DNA from: Frankia casuarinae | Lineage (GTDB): Bacteria; Actinomycetota; Actinomycetes; Frankiales; Frankiaceae | Assembly: GCF_000013345.1 (NCBI RefSeq) | Contig: NC_007777.1 | Coordinates: forward strand, 4,960,001-5,024,000 | Reading direction: 5' to 3' | DNA: 64,000 nucleotides | Shown: positions 27,638 through 35,602 of the stretch, piece after piece | Numbering within the stretch: the first letter of the stretch is position 1 | Layout of the letters: each line of letters begins with the position of its first letter | Translations under genes and position numbers: made by a program | Notes under the pieces: model-generated | Seen by the model: the letters and a program-made list of their open reading frames with translations, nothing else | Database searches by the model: none | Told to the model about the DNA's origin: nothing

Positions 27638-28534
27638 TCATCGCCGCGCGCCGCCACCCCGACCATGTTCACCTGGTTCACCTGCCTCCGGTCGACCAAC
27701 CCCGGTGCCCCCACCATCACCGAGCTGTTCGGCAAGCCTGCGTAGCCCCCGGTGCGCCGCGGTGCGGACCGCGCCGGCGCGCTTGCCCAGAACCCGCCCC
27801 GCGGTCTTCGCGTCCAGCCCCATGACCACCCGCAGGAGCACCGCCTCCGCCTGGTCCAACGGCAGGCCCGCGATCAGGCGCATGGCGGCCTCGGTGGACA
27901 TCGCCTCCAACGCCTCGCCGGCGGTGTCATCGGGCGCGGCCATCTCCGTCATCACCGTCTCGACCGGTACGTCACCGCGCGGGCGGCGAGATCGCCGGCG
28001 CAGCTGGTCGAGCGCGCGATGACGCGCGATCGTGGCTACCCAGCCGCGAAACCCGTCGAAGTCCCCACGGAACGACGGCAGGTCCCGGGCTATCTGCAGC
28101 CATGCCTCGGACGCGACATCCTCGGCCTCGTCACCGACGAGTACCCGCAGGTACCGCAACAGACCCGGCTGGATCGTCCGGTAGAGCAGCCTGAAGGCCG
28201 CCTCGTCACCGCGGCGTGCCCCGCTCACCGCCGAGGAAAGATCCGACTCCTCGACGGACGGTTCCTTGACGGACGGCTCCTTGGGGGACGGCTCCCCAAC
28301 GGACGGCCTGCCGACCCCGGCGCGGGTTTGGTGGCCGGCCGCCGGCGCCGGCACCAGCGCCGCCGGGCCGCCAGGCGCGGAGGCCGGCCCCGCCGAGGCC
28401 GGCCTCACCGAGGAAGATGATCGTCGCGGGATGCCCTCAGTGGCGACCGCATCTGCGCTCAGCTCCGCGCTCTCGCTCACCGCGCAGATGATGCGACCTC
28501 GCCCGGAACGGCCGGACATGGGGGGCTTGCTCAT
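27638..28534 (-). CDS. ECF-type RNA polymerase sigma factor
   Basis: 298 aa from ATG 28534. The N-terminal 90 residues are Pro/Ser-rich, with an EPS(P/V)KEPS repeat. Region 2 follows (DEAAFRLLYRTIQPGLLRYL, DEAEDVASEAWLQIARDL, FRGWVATIARHRALDQLRRR), then a linker and region 4 (LPLDQAEAVLLRVVMGLDAK, AGRVLGKRAGAVRTAAHRGL). It directs transcription in response to a signal probably relayed by the downstream membrane protein. It is divergent from the STAND gene at 28683, with 148 bp between them. Confidence 0.88.
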   Translation of the reverse strand: MSKPPMSGRSGRGRIICAVSESAELSADAVATEGIPRRSSSSVRPASAGPASAPGGPAALVPAPAAGHQTRAGVGRPSVGEPSPKEPSVKEPSVEESDLSSAVSGARRGDEAAFRLLYRTIQPGLLRYLRVLVGDEAEDVASEAWLQIARDLPSFRGDFDGFRGWVATIARHRALDQLRRRSRRPRGDVPVETVMTEMAAPDDTAGEALEAMSTEAAMRLIAGLPLDQAEAVLLRVVMGLDAKTAGRVLGKRAGAVRTAAHRGLRRLAEQLGDGGGTGVGRPEAGEPGEHGRGGGARR

Positions 28535-28682
28535 AGCACAGCGACAACGCACTGGCACGGTCAGACTCAGCCGCGCCCCGAGGATAACGTTCGGGTTCCG
28601 CGGCATTCCGCCCGGGCGCCGTCGGATTGATCTATGGTTGATGCGCCAGCTGGATGACCTGGTCGGGGGCATCTGGCCGCTT

Positions 28683-31600
28683 ATGTCGGGCACGGGGGGC
28701 AGGGCGAGAGCTGTGGCTCGTTCATCGACGTCGCGGACGTCGCGGTTGGTTCTGGGATCCGCCGGTGCGCGGGTTCTCGTCGTCGGCACGGGCGGGCTCG
28801 GTGGGCCCGGCGTCGACCGGGCGGGCGAGGTCGGCGCCGTGGTAGCGCGGGCCGTGGCCGCGGTCGGCGGCGTGTTCGTGGAGCGCTGCGGGCTGGCCGA
28901 GGAAAGCCTGCGCACGGTCGTCGACCCGGCGACCCCGCTCGATCTCGGCGAGGCTCTCGCGGCGGCCGTCGAGCAGGCCACCGAGGCTCTCCTCGTCTAC
29001 TACGCCGGCATCGTCCTCGTCGACGCCGACGGGATGATCCATCTGGCGACGGCCGTGTCGGACAGCCGTCCCCATCGCCTGGCCTACACGGCCCTGCCGT
29101 TGTCGTCGGTCCTGGCGACGATGGCGACGAGCCGGGCCGCCACCCGGCTCATCGCCGTCGACGGTCTGTGGGTGCGGACCACGGTCGCCAACTCCACCGT
29201 CCCGCCGGTGCCACCTCGCGTTCCCGGTCTTCGCGAGGATGTTCCCGGTCCTCGTGAAGATGCGGGGGGCGGCGTCAACGCGGCCGGCGACGGCGTGGAG
29301 CTGCTCGTGCTGACCTCGCCGCTGGCCGCGCACACCGGGCCGGCCGCGGATGACGGACCGCCGCTGTCCGCCGGCCTGGTCCGGCTCCTCGTCAACGGCG
29401 ACCCGGACGGCCCGGTCGAGCTGAGCGTCGGGCAGGTGACCCGGCGGCTCGCCCAACGTCTCACCGCGGCCGGGAACGCAGTGCTGCATTCCGCCGCCGC
29501 CTGGTCGGATGGGGTGATCCTCGCCGGCAACGCCGCGCACACCCCGCCGATCGCCGACCTGGAGCCGGCGCCGACCACCGTGCTCACCGACGGCCCCGGC
29601 CCGGTGGTGACTCCAACCCCGCGACAGCCGGCGGGGCTTCCCAGCGCACCGGACGGCGGGGGGACCACCGGTGAGGCCGCCTGCCCCTATCCCGGTCTCG
29701 CCTCGTTCGACGCCGGCACGCAGCGCTGGTTCTTCGGGCGGGAGCGAGCGACGGCCGAGGCGCTGTCGCGGCTGGAGGAACGGCTGGACGGCGCGGGTCC
29801 GCTGGTGCTCGTCGGTGCCTCCGGCTCGGGAAAGTCGTCGCTGCTGGGCGCCGGGCTGCTCCCGGCGCTCGCCCGGGGCGCAGTGGCGGGCGCCCGCGGT
29901 TGGCCGCAGGTCCTGATGACACCCACGGATCACCCGGCCCGCGAGCTGGCCCGCACGGTGGCGCAGGCGGCCGGGCTGTCCGTGCTCGCGGCGGCACGGC
30001 TCGACGTCGTCTCGCAACCCGCCCGTTTCGTCGGGGCGCTGTCGGATCTGCTCGCCCTGGGTCCGGCCGCCGCCGGCGGCGGGACCACCCCGCCGACCCG
30101 GCGGGTGGTGATCGTCGTCGACCAGTTCGAGGAGACGTTCACCCTGTGCGCGGATGAGGAGGAGCGCGGCGCGTTCATCCGCGCGCTGGTCGCCGCGTGC
30201 CGCGGGGACGGGGCCACCCGTCCACCGGCGGTCGTCGTCATCGGCGTCCGCGCCGACTTCTATGGCTGGTGCGCGGCCTATCCGGAGCTGGTGGACGCGC
30301 TCCAGACGGGGCAGGTCGTGGTCGGGCCGATGACCGCGGCGGAGGTGCGCGACGCCATCGTGAAGCCGGCCGAGGCGGTAGGGCTCACGGTGGAGCCGGG
30401 CCTGGTCGATCTGATGCTGCACGACATCGGCGCCGACGAGCACGGCGTCGTCGCCGACCCCGGATCGTTGCCCCTGCTCGCGCACGCGCTGCGCGCCACC
30501 TGGCGGGAACGCGAGAACGGCACTCTGACGGTGGCCGGTTACCTGCGGGCCGGGGGTCTACGGGGGGCCATCGCCCGGACGGCGGAGGAGACCTTCGGCA
30601 CGCTGGACGCGGCCGGCCAGGATGCGGCCTGGCAGATCCTGCTACAGATGATCCAGTTCGGGGATGGGACGGACGACACCCGCCGCCGCGTCTCACGCAC
30701 CGAGCTGCTGTCCACGTCGGCGTCAGCCCAGAACTCGGCGTCAGCCCAGAACTCGGCGTCAGCCCAGAACTCGGCGTCAGCCCAGAACTCGGCGTCAGCC
30801 CAGAACGTCTCCGCCGTCCTCGACGCGCTGGTCGCCGCCCGACTCGTCACCGTGGACGCCGACACCGTCGAGATCTCCCACGAGGCGCTGCTGCGCTCGT
30901 GGCCGCGGCTGCGCGAGTGGATCGAGGTCGATCGTGCCGCGGCGGTGACCCGACAGCGGCTCACCGACGCCGCGGCCACCTGGGACGACGGCGGGCGGGA
31001 CCCGTCCTACCTGTTCGCCGGCAGTCGGCTGGCGACCGTCCGGGAGTGGGCGCAGGCCGGGCAGCGGCAGACGGCACTGAGCCCGGTCGCGCGGGACTTT
31101 CTGGCGGCCTCCCTCGCGGCCGAGCAGGCGGCGCGGCGGGCCGAGGTCCGGCGGACCAGGCGGCTGCACCAGCTCGTCGCCGCTCTCACGGTGCTGACCC
31201 TGATCGCCGGTGGAGCGATGGCGTTCGCCTTCCGGCAACGGGCCCAGATCGCCGGCGAGCGGGACCGGGCGCTGTCGGTGGCGATCGGCCGGCAGGCCGA
31301 CCAGCTACGCAGGTCCGACCCGCTGGCCGCCGCCCAGCTCGGCGCCGTCGCCTACCGCCTGGCGCCGACGGCGGAGGCGCGCAGCGCCGTGCTGTCGACG
31401 TTCGCGAGCGACTACGGCTTCGCCACCCGTCACCTCGGCACGCAGACCCGTCCGATCGGCGCGGTCGCCTACAGCCGGGACGGCAGGCTGGTGGCGACGG
31501 CGAGCGACGACTGGACGGTCGCCCTGTGGTCCGCGTCAGACCCCACCCGCCGCACCCCGCTCAGCACGATCAGGGGCCACCGGCTGGCGGTGAAATCCGT

Positions 31601-33413
31601 GGCGTTCAGCCCGGACGGCCGGTTCGTCGCCACCGGGAGCGACGACCGGACGGTCCGGCTGTGGACCATCACCGATCCCACTCACCCGGTGCTCGCGGCG
31701 ACGTTACCCGGCGCCTCCGACTCGATCCACGGGCTGGCCTTCCGCTCCGACAGCCGGGTCCTTGCCACCGGCGGGTACGGATCACAGGTGCGGCTGTGGG
31801 ACGTCTCCGACGTGAGCGCGATCCGGCCGGCCGGCGCGATCACCGCCCACACCGCGAACGTCCGTGCCGTCGCGTTCAGTCCCGACGGCACCGAGCTGCT
31901 GACCGGTGGCGACGACGGCCGGGCCCTGCTGTGGGACGTGCGGGACCTCGCCGCCCCGGCGGAGCTGAGCGAGCTGAAGGGCGAGGCGGGCCCGAATGTC
32001 GTGCTCAGCGCGAACACGGCCGTCCGTGCGGTCGCCATCAGCCCGGACGGGAAGACGGCGGTGACCGGCAGCGACGACACCACCGCGCGGGTCTTCGATC
32101 TCACCGACCCGCGACGGCCGACCACCCTCCAGGTCATCGACGAGGTGCGATCGGTCGAGGCGGTGGCGGTCAACGTGGACGGCCTCGTGGCCGTGGGGGT
32201 GAACAGCGCGGTCGAGATCTACGATCCGTCCCGCCATTTCGACGCCATCGCGGTCCTGCCGCACGCGTCGAAGCCGTGGGCGTTGGCCTTCAGCCCGGAC
32301 GGGCGAACCCTCGCCTCCGGTGCCGACGACCGCACCCTGCGCCTGTGGGACGTGCCGGGGCCGGTGCTGGTCGGGCACCACCGCTTCCTGTGGTCGACGG
32401 CGGTCCATCCGAACGGGCGGGTCCTAGCCACCGGGGACTACGGGCAGACCGTCCGGCTGTGGGATGCGCATGACCCCGATCGGCCGCTACCGGCCGCCAC
32501 GTTGACCGGATTCAACGCCGCGGTCGGCAGCGTCCGGTTCACCCCGAACGGCAGGGTCCTCATCGCCGGCAGCCTCGACTACGCCACCGACTTCGACGGC
32601 ATGGTCACGCTGTGGGACGTCGCCGACATCCACCGTCCCAGGCTGCTGTCCACCATCCATCCCGGCATCGGCGGGATCAAGGACCTGGAGGTCAGCCCGG
32701 ACGGCCGGACCCTCGCGCTGGCCGGCACGAGCGCCCGGCTGGCCCTGGTGGACATCTCCGCCCCGGCCACGCCCCGGGGGCGGTCCGTCCTCGCAGGGCA
32801 CCGCTACGACGTCGCCACCGTCAGTTTCAGCCCGGACGGGCGCACCCTGGCGTCCGGAAGCAGCGACCGGACCATCCGGTTGTGGGACATCACGACACCG
32901 GACCGACCGGCGGGCATCAGCACGATCACGGGCTTCACCAGCGCCCTGATCACCATCGCCTTCAGCCGGGACGGAAGGACCCTCGCCGTCGGCAGCTTCG
33001 ACACGAAGGTCGCCCTGTGGGACGTCACGGACCGCCGGGCCCCCCGCGCGCTGCCCTCGATCATCGGGTTGGGGGCCGGCGTCAACTCCATCGAATTCAG
33101 CTCCGACGGCCGGCTCATGGCGGCGGGCGTCGGCGGCGCGAACGGCGTGGTGCGGCTGTGGGACATGTCCGATCCGGCCGACCCGGTGCCGTACGCCACC
33201 TTCAGCGGCCGCTACAACGGCTTCGCTGCGGTCGCCTTCGCCCCGGACACCGCCTTCATCGTCGGAGCGCCCTACCAGGTGATCGGATTCGTCTGGGACC
33301 TCGACCCGGCGAGCGTCGTCACGCGGCTGTGCGCGCGGGCCGGCGACCCGCTCACCCGCGAGGAATGGAAACAGTACCTGCCGGGCCTCGACTACGATCC
33401 GCCGTGCGGCTGA
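28683..33413 (+). CDS. Pseudocaspase - STAND NTPase - WD40 protein
   Basis: 1576 aa from ATG 28683 (other in-frame ATGs lie just upstream). Residues 28-165 follow the caspase-like domain of actinomycete caspase-STAND proteins (ARVLVVGTGG, TPLDLGEALAAAVEQATEAL, LVYYAGIVLVDADG, YTALPLSSV). However, the catalytic His of YYAGHG is Ile110, and the expected DCCxSG is VDGLWV. The STAND module follows: CPYPGLASFDAGTQRWFFGR, P-loop GASGSGKSSLL near residue 380, Walker B VVIVVDQFEETF. A helix near LHQLVAALTVLTLIAGGAMA may anchor it. The rest is about a dozen WD40 blades (SPDG...GSDDxTVRLW). Five SAQNSA units occur at 30723-30806. It overlaps the kinase gene by 10 bp. Confidence 0.85.
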   Translation: MSGTGGRARAVARSSTSRTSRLVLGSAGARVLVVGTGGLGGPGVDRAGEVGAVVARAVAAVGGVFVERCGLAEESLRTVVDPATPLDLGEALAAAVEQATEALLVYYAGIVLVDADGMIHLATAVSDSRPHRLAYTALPLSSVLATMATSRAATRLIAVDGLWVRTTVANSTVPPVPPRVPGLREDVPGPREDAGGGVNAAGDGVELLVLTSPLAAHTGPAADDGPPLSAGLVRLLVNGDPDGPVELSVGQVTRRLAQRLTAAGNAVLHSAAAWSDGVILAGNAAHTPPIADLEPAPTTVLTDGPGPVVTPTPRQPAGLPSAPDGGGTTGEAACPYPGLASFDAGTQRWFFGRERATAEALSRLEERLDGAGPLVLVGASGSGKSSLLGAGLLPALARGAVAGARGWPQVLMTPTDHPARELARTVAQAAGLSVLAAARLDVVSQPARFVGALSDLLALGPAAAGGGTTPPTRRVVIVVDQFEETFTLCADEEERGAFIRALVAACRGDGATRPPAVVVIGVRADFYGWCAAYPELVDALQTGQVVVGPMTAAEVRDAIVKPAEAVGLTVEPGLVDLMLHDIGADEHGVVADPGSLPLLAHALRATWRERENGTLTVAGYLRAGGLRGAIARTAEETFGTLDAAGQDAAWQILLQMIQFGDGTDDTRRRVSRTELLSTSASAQNSASAQNSASAQNSASAQNSASAQNVSAVLDALVAARLVTVDADTVEISHEALLRSWPRLREWIEVDRAAAVTRQRLTDAAATWDDGGRDPSYLFAGSRLATVREWAQAGQRQTALSPVARDFLAASLAAEQAARRAEVRRTRRLHQLVAALTVLTLIAGGAMAFAFRQRAQIAGERDRALSVAIGRQADQLRRSDPLAAAQLGAVAYRLAPTAEARSAVLSTFASDYGFATRHLGTQTRPIGAVAYSRDGRLVATASDDWTVALWSASDPTRRTPLSTIRGHRLAVKSVAFSPDGRFVATGSDDRTVRLWTITDPTHPVLAATLPGASDSIHGLAFRSDSRVLATGGYGSQVRLWDVSDVSAIRPAGAITAHTANVRAVAFSPDGTELLTGGDDGRALLWDVRDLAAPAELSELKGEAGPNVVLSANTAVRAVAISPDGKTAVTGSDDTTARVFDLTDPRRPTTLQVIDEVRSVEAVAVNVDGLVAVGVNSAVEIYDPSRHFDAIAVLPHASKPWALAFSPDGRTLASGADDRTLRLWDVPGPVLVGHHRFLWSTAVHPNGRVLATGDYGQTVRLWDAHDPDRPLPAATLTGFNAAVGSVRFTPNGRVLIAGSLDYATDFDGMVTLWDVADIHRPRLLSTIHPGIGGIKDLEVSPDGRTLALAGTSARLALVDISAPATPRGRSVLAGHRYDVATVSFSPDGRTLASGSSDRTIRLWDITTPDRPAGISTITGFTSALITIAFSRDGRTLAVGSFDTKVALWDVTDRRAPRALPSIIGLGAGVNSIEFSSDGRLMAAGVGGANGVVRLWDMSDPADPVPYATFSGRYNGFAAVAFAPDTAFIVGAPYQVIGFVWDLDPASVVTRLCARAGDPLTREEWKQYLPGLDYDPPCG
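30723..30806 (+). repeat. 18-bp tandem repeat in the STAND gene
   Basis: TCAGCCCAGAACTCGGCG is repeated four times perfectly plus a partial fifth copy, encoding repeated SAQNSA units. It lies between the STAND module and the helical domain before the WD40 blades. The exact identity of copies shows recent expansion. Confidence 0.9.
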
Positions 33414-35563
33414 CCGGACCGGAGCCGGAACGGTTCATCACCGACCGGGTGGCCGAGGCGCTCCCCGCCTATGAGGTGACCGCCATGCTCGGGCACGGCG
33501 GTCACGCCGTCGTCCTCGCGGGTCGCCACCGCCGGCTCGGTCGAACCGTTGCGATCAAGGTCCTGTCGACCAGCGCGGCGGACGGCGGCGCCCACGGTCG
33601 GTTCCTGGCGGAGGCGCGCCTGCTGGCCGGACTCGACCATCCCCACGTAGTCCGCATCTACGACTACGTCGAATCCGGGGACCTGTGCCTGCTCGTCATG
33701 GAACGACTGGCGGGCGGCACCGTGCGGGCCCGCGCGGCGAACGGGCTGACCGTCGACGTCGTCTGCGCGATCGGGTTGGCGACCGCCGCCGCGCTGGAAT
33801 GCGCGCACGCGGGCGGGATCCTGCACCGCGACATCAAACCGGACAACATTCTCTTCAGCGCCGACGGCCTGCTGAAGGTCACCGACTTCGGGATCGCCAA
33901 GCTCATCGGCGCTTCCGGCGCGGCCCCGAGCACGCTCGTCGGTACCCCCGTCTACATGGCGCCGGAACAGTTCGACGGCCGGCCGCCGGGACCGGCGTGC
34001 GACCTGTACGCACTCGGGATCGTCCTCTACGAACTGCTCAGCGGCCGCCCACCGTTCGTCCGGGCGCTATCGATGGCGCAGCTGATGGACCATCATCTGC
34101 GCGTCGCGCCGCAACCACTGGACGCCGCGCCGCCGGCAATCGCCGCGGTGGTGGACCGGGCGCTGCGCAAGGAGCCCGGTGCACGCCCGCCGTCGGCCCG
34201 CGCGTTCGCCCTGGATCTCGCCGCCGCGACGGCCCATGCGCTCGGTGCGGGCTGGCTCACCCGCTGCCCGCTGCCGCTGCGGCTCGACGACGATGTGCGC
34301 GACGCGGCGCGCGGCAGTCCACCAGCCCGCACACCACCAGCCCGCACACCACCAGCCCGCACACCACCAGCCCGCACACCACCAGCCCGCACACCACCAG
34401 CCCGCACACCACCAGCCCGCACACCACCAGCCCGCACACCACCAGCCCGCACACCACCAGCCCGCACACCACCAGCCCGCACACCACCAGCCCGCACACC
34501 ACCAGCCCGCACACCGCCGGACACTCCGCCGTCAGCCGTCCCGCCACCAGCCACCGCCTCACCACGCCGATGGTCAGCCGGCGTGATCCGGCGCCGGTCC
34601 CTGAACCGGACCGCGCGGCGCGACCTCCGCCCGGCCGACATCACGTCCGCGCCGTTGCGGGTGGACTACCCGTACAGCGTGGTCGCCGCGCCGGATGGTG
34701 CGGTATACGTGTCCCAACGGCTACGCCACCGGGTGCTCCGGATCGAACGCGACGGCCGGACGGTTCACGTGGCCGGCTCCGGCAAGAGCGGCCCGCACGG
34801 TGACGGGGGGCCGGCCGTCAACGCCGAGCTGGACAACCCGTGCGGGCTGGCCCTGGGCCCCGACGGTTCCCTGTTCATCGCGGACAGCTTCAATAATCGG
34901 ATCCGCCGGGTCGCGCCGGACGGTCGGATCGTCACCGTCGCCGGCTCCGGCCGTCACGGCCCGCCGGCCGGCCCCGCCGCCCGGCACGCCGCCTCGCTCA
35001 ACCTGGCGCATCCGCACGGCGTCTACGTCGACGCGGCGGGCCTGGTGTACGTCGCGAACACCGGCGGCCACCAGGTGATCCGGATCGACCCGGATCTGCG
35101 GGCGGCACCGCTGGCGGGGGCGGGTGTCCCCGGCCTGTCCGGAGATCACGGACCCGCCCAGTTCGCCCAGCTCCGGCGCCCGCACGACGTCACGGCCCCG
35201 CCCGGACGGAATGTCTACCTCGCCGACACCGACAATCACCTGCTGCGGGCTGTCGACGCCGACGGGATCATCTCCACGGCCGCCGGGATGTTCTACGGCG
35301 CGTCCCCCGACGACGGAGCCCCGGCCCGGATCGCGGACGTCGGTCGACCCCACTCGCTGGCGCCCACCCCCTCGGGCGGTCTGCTGGTCACCGACCCCGA
35401 TCGGGGACGGGTCCGCCTCGTCACCCACGATCGACTCGTCCGCATCTTCGCGGATGCCCGAACAGGTCTGCGGCGGCCGCTCGGTGTCACCGTCCACAGC
35501 GACGGCACCGCCTTCGTCGTCGACACCGCCCAGCACCTCATCCACCGTCTCCCGGTCGCATAG
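33404..35563 (+). CDS. Serine/threonine kinase with PPART repeat linker and NHL/propeller domain
   Basis: 719 aa from GTG 33404, overlapping the STAND gene stop. The Hanks-type kinase is complete: Gly loop LGHGGHAVVLAGRH, Lys in VAIKVLS, catalytic loop LHRDIKPDNILF, DFG in VTDFGIAKL, APE in VYMAPEQFDG. At about residues 306-371 come thirteen PPART repeats, then a C-terminal six-bladed NHL-type propeller (DGAVYVSQRLRHRVLRI, GPDGSLFIADSFNNRIRRV, AGLVYVANTGGHQVIRI, NVYLADTDNHLLRAV). There is no membrane helix. The overlap implies co-translation and perhaps phosphorylation of the STAND protein; this is inference. Confidence 0.88.
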   Translation: MRLTGPEPERFITDRVAEALPAYEVTAMLGHGGHAVVLAGRHRRLGRTVAIKVLSTSAADGGAHGRFLAEARLLAGLDHPHVVRIYDYVESGDLCLLVMERLAGGTVRARAANGLTVDVVCAIGLATAAALECAHAGGILHRDIKPDNILFSADGLLKVTDFGIAKLIGASGAAPSTLVGTPVYMAPEQFDGRPPGPACDLYALGIVLYELLSGRPPFVRALSMAQLMDHHLRVAPQPLDAAPPAIAAVVDRALRKEPGARPPSARAFALDLAAATAHALGAGWLTRCPLPLRLDDDVRDAARGSPPARTPPARTPPARTPPARTPPARTPPARTPPARTPPARTPPARTPPARTPPARTPPARTPPARTPPDTPPSAVPPPATASPRRWSAGVIRRRSLNRTARRDLRPADITSAPLRVDYPYSVVAAPDGAVYVSQRLRHRVLRIERDGRTVHVAGSGKSGPHGDGGPAVNAELDNPCGLALGPDGSLFIADSFNNRIRRVAPDGRIVTVAGSGRHGPPAGPAARHAASLNLAHPHGVYVDAAGLVYVANTGGHQVIRIDPDLRAAPLAGAGVPGLSGDHGPAQFAQLRRPHDVTAPPGRNVYLADTDNHLLRAVDADGIISTAAGMFYGASPDDGAPARIADVGRPHSLAPTPSGGLLVTDPDRGRVRLVTHDRLVRIFADARTGLRRPLGVTVHSDGTAFVVDTAQHLIHRLPVA
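34321..34515 (+). repeat. Thirteen perfect 15-bp tandem repeats
   Basis: ACCAGCCCGCACACC is repeated 13 times without a mismatch (195 bp), encoding PPART in the kinase gene. All three plus frames and the minus frames stay open across it, which creates several spurious ORFs. Confidence 0.95.
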
Positions 35564-35602
35564 ACCGGTCACCCGGCAAAGCATAGAAGACCCGGACGAT
35601 GG

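Noticed and set aside
30197..32473. 758-codon plus ORF within the STAND gene region
   Set aside because: It is an out-of-frame shadow; the WD40 and STAND motifs are in the other frame.
34321..34515. Regular repeats resembling a CRISPR array
   Set aside because: The units are 15 bp and contiguous with no spacers, lie inside a coding frame and encode PPART.
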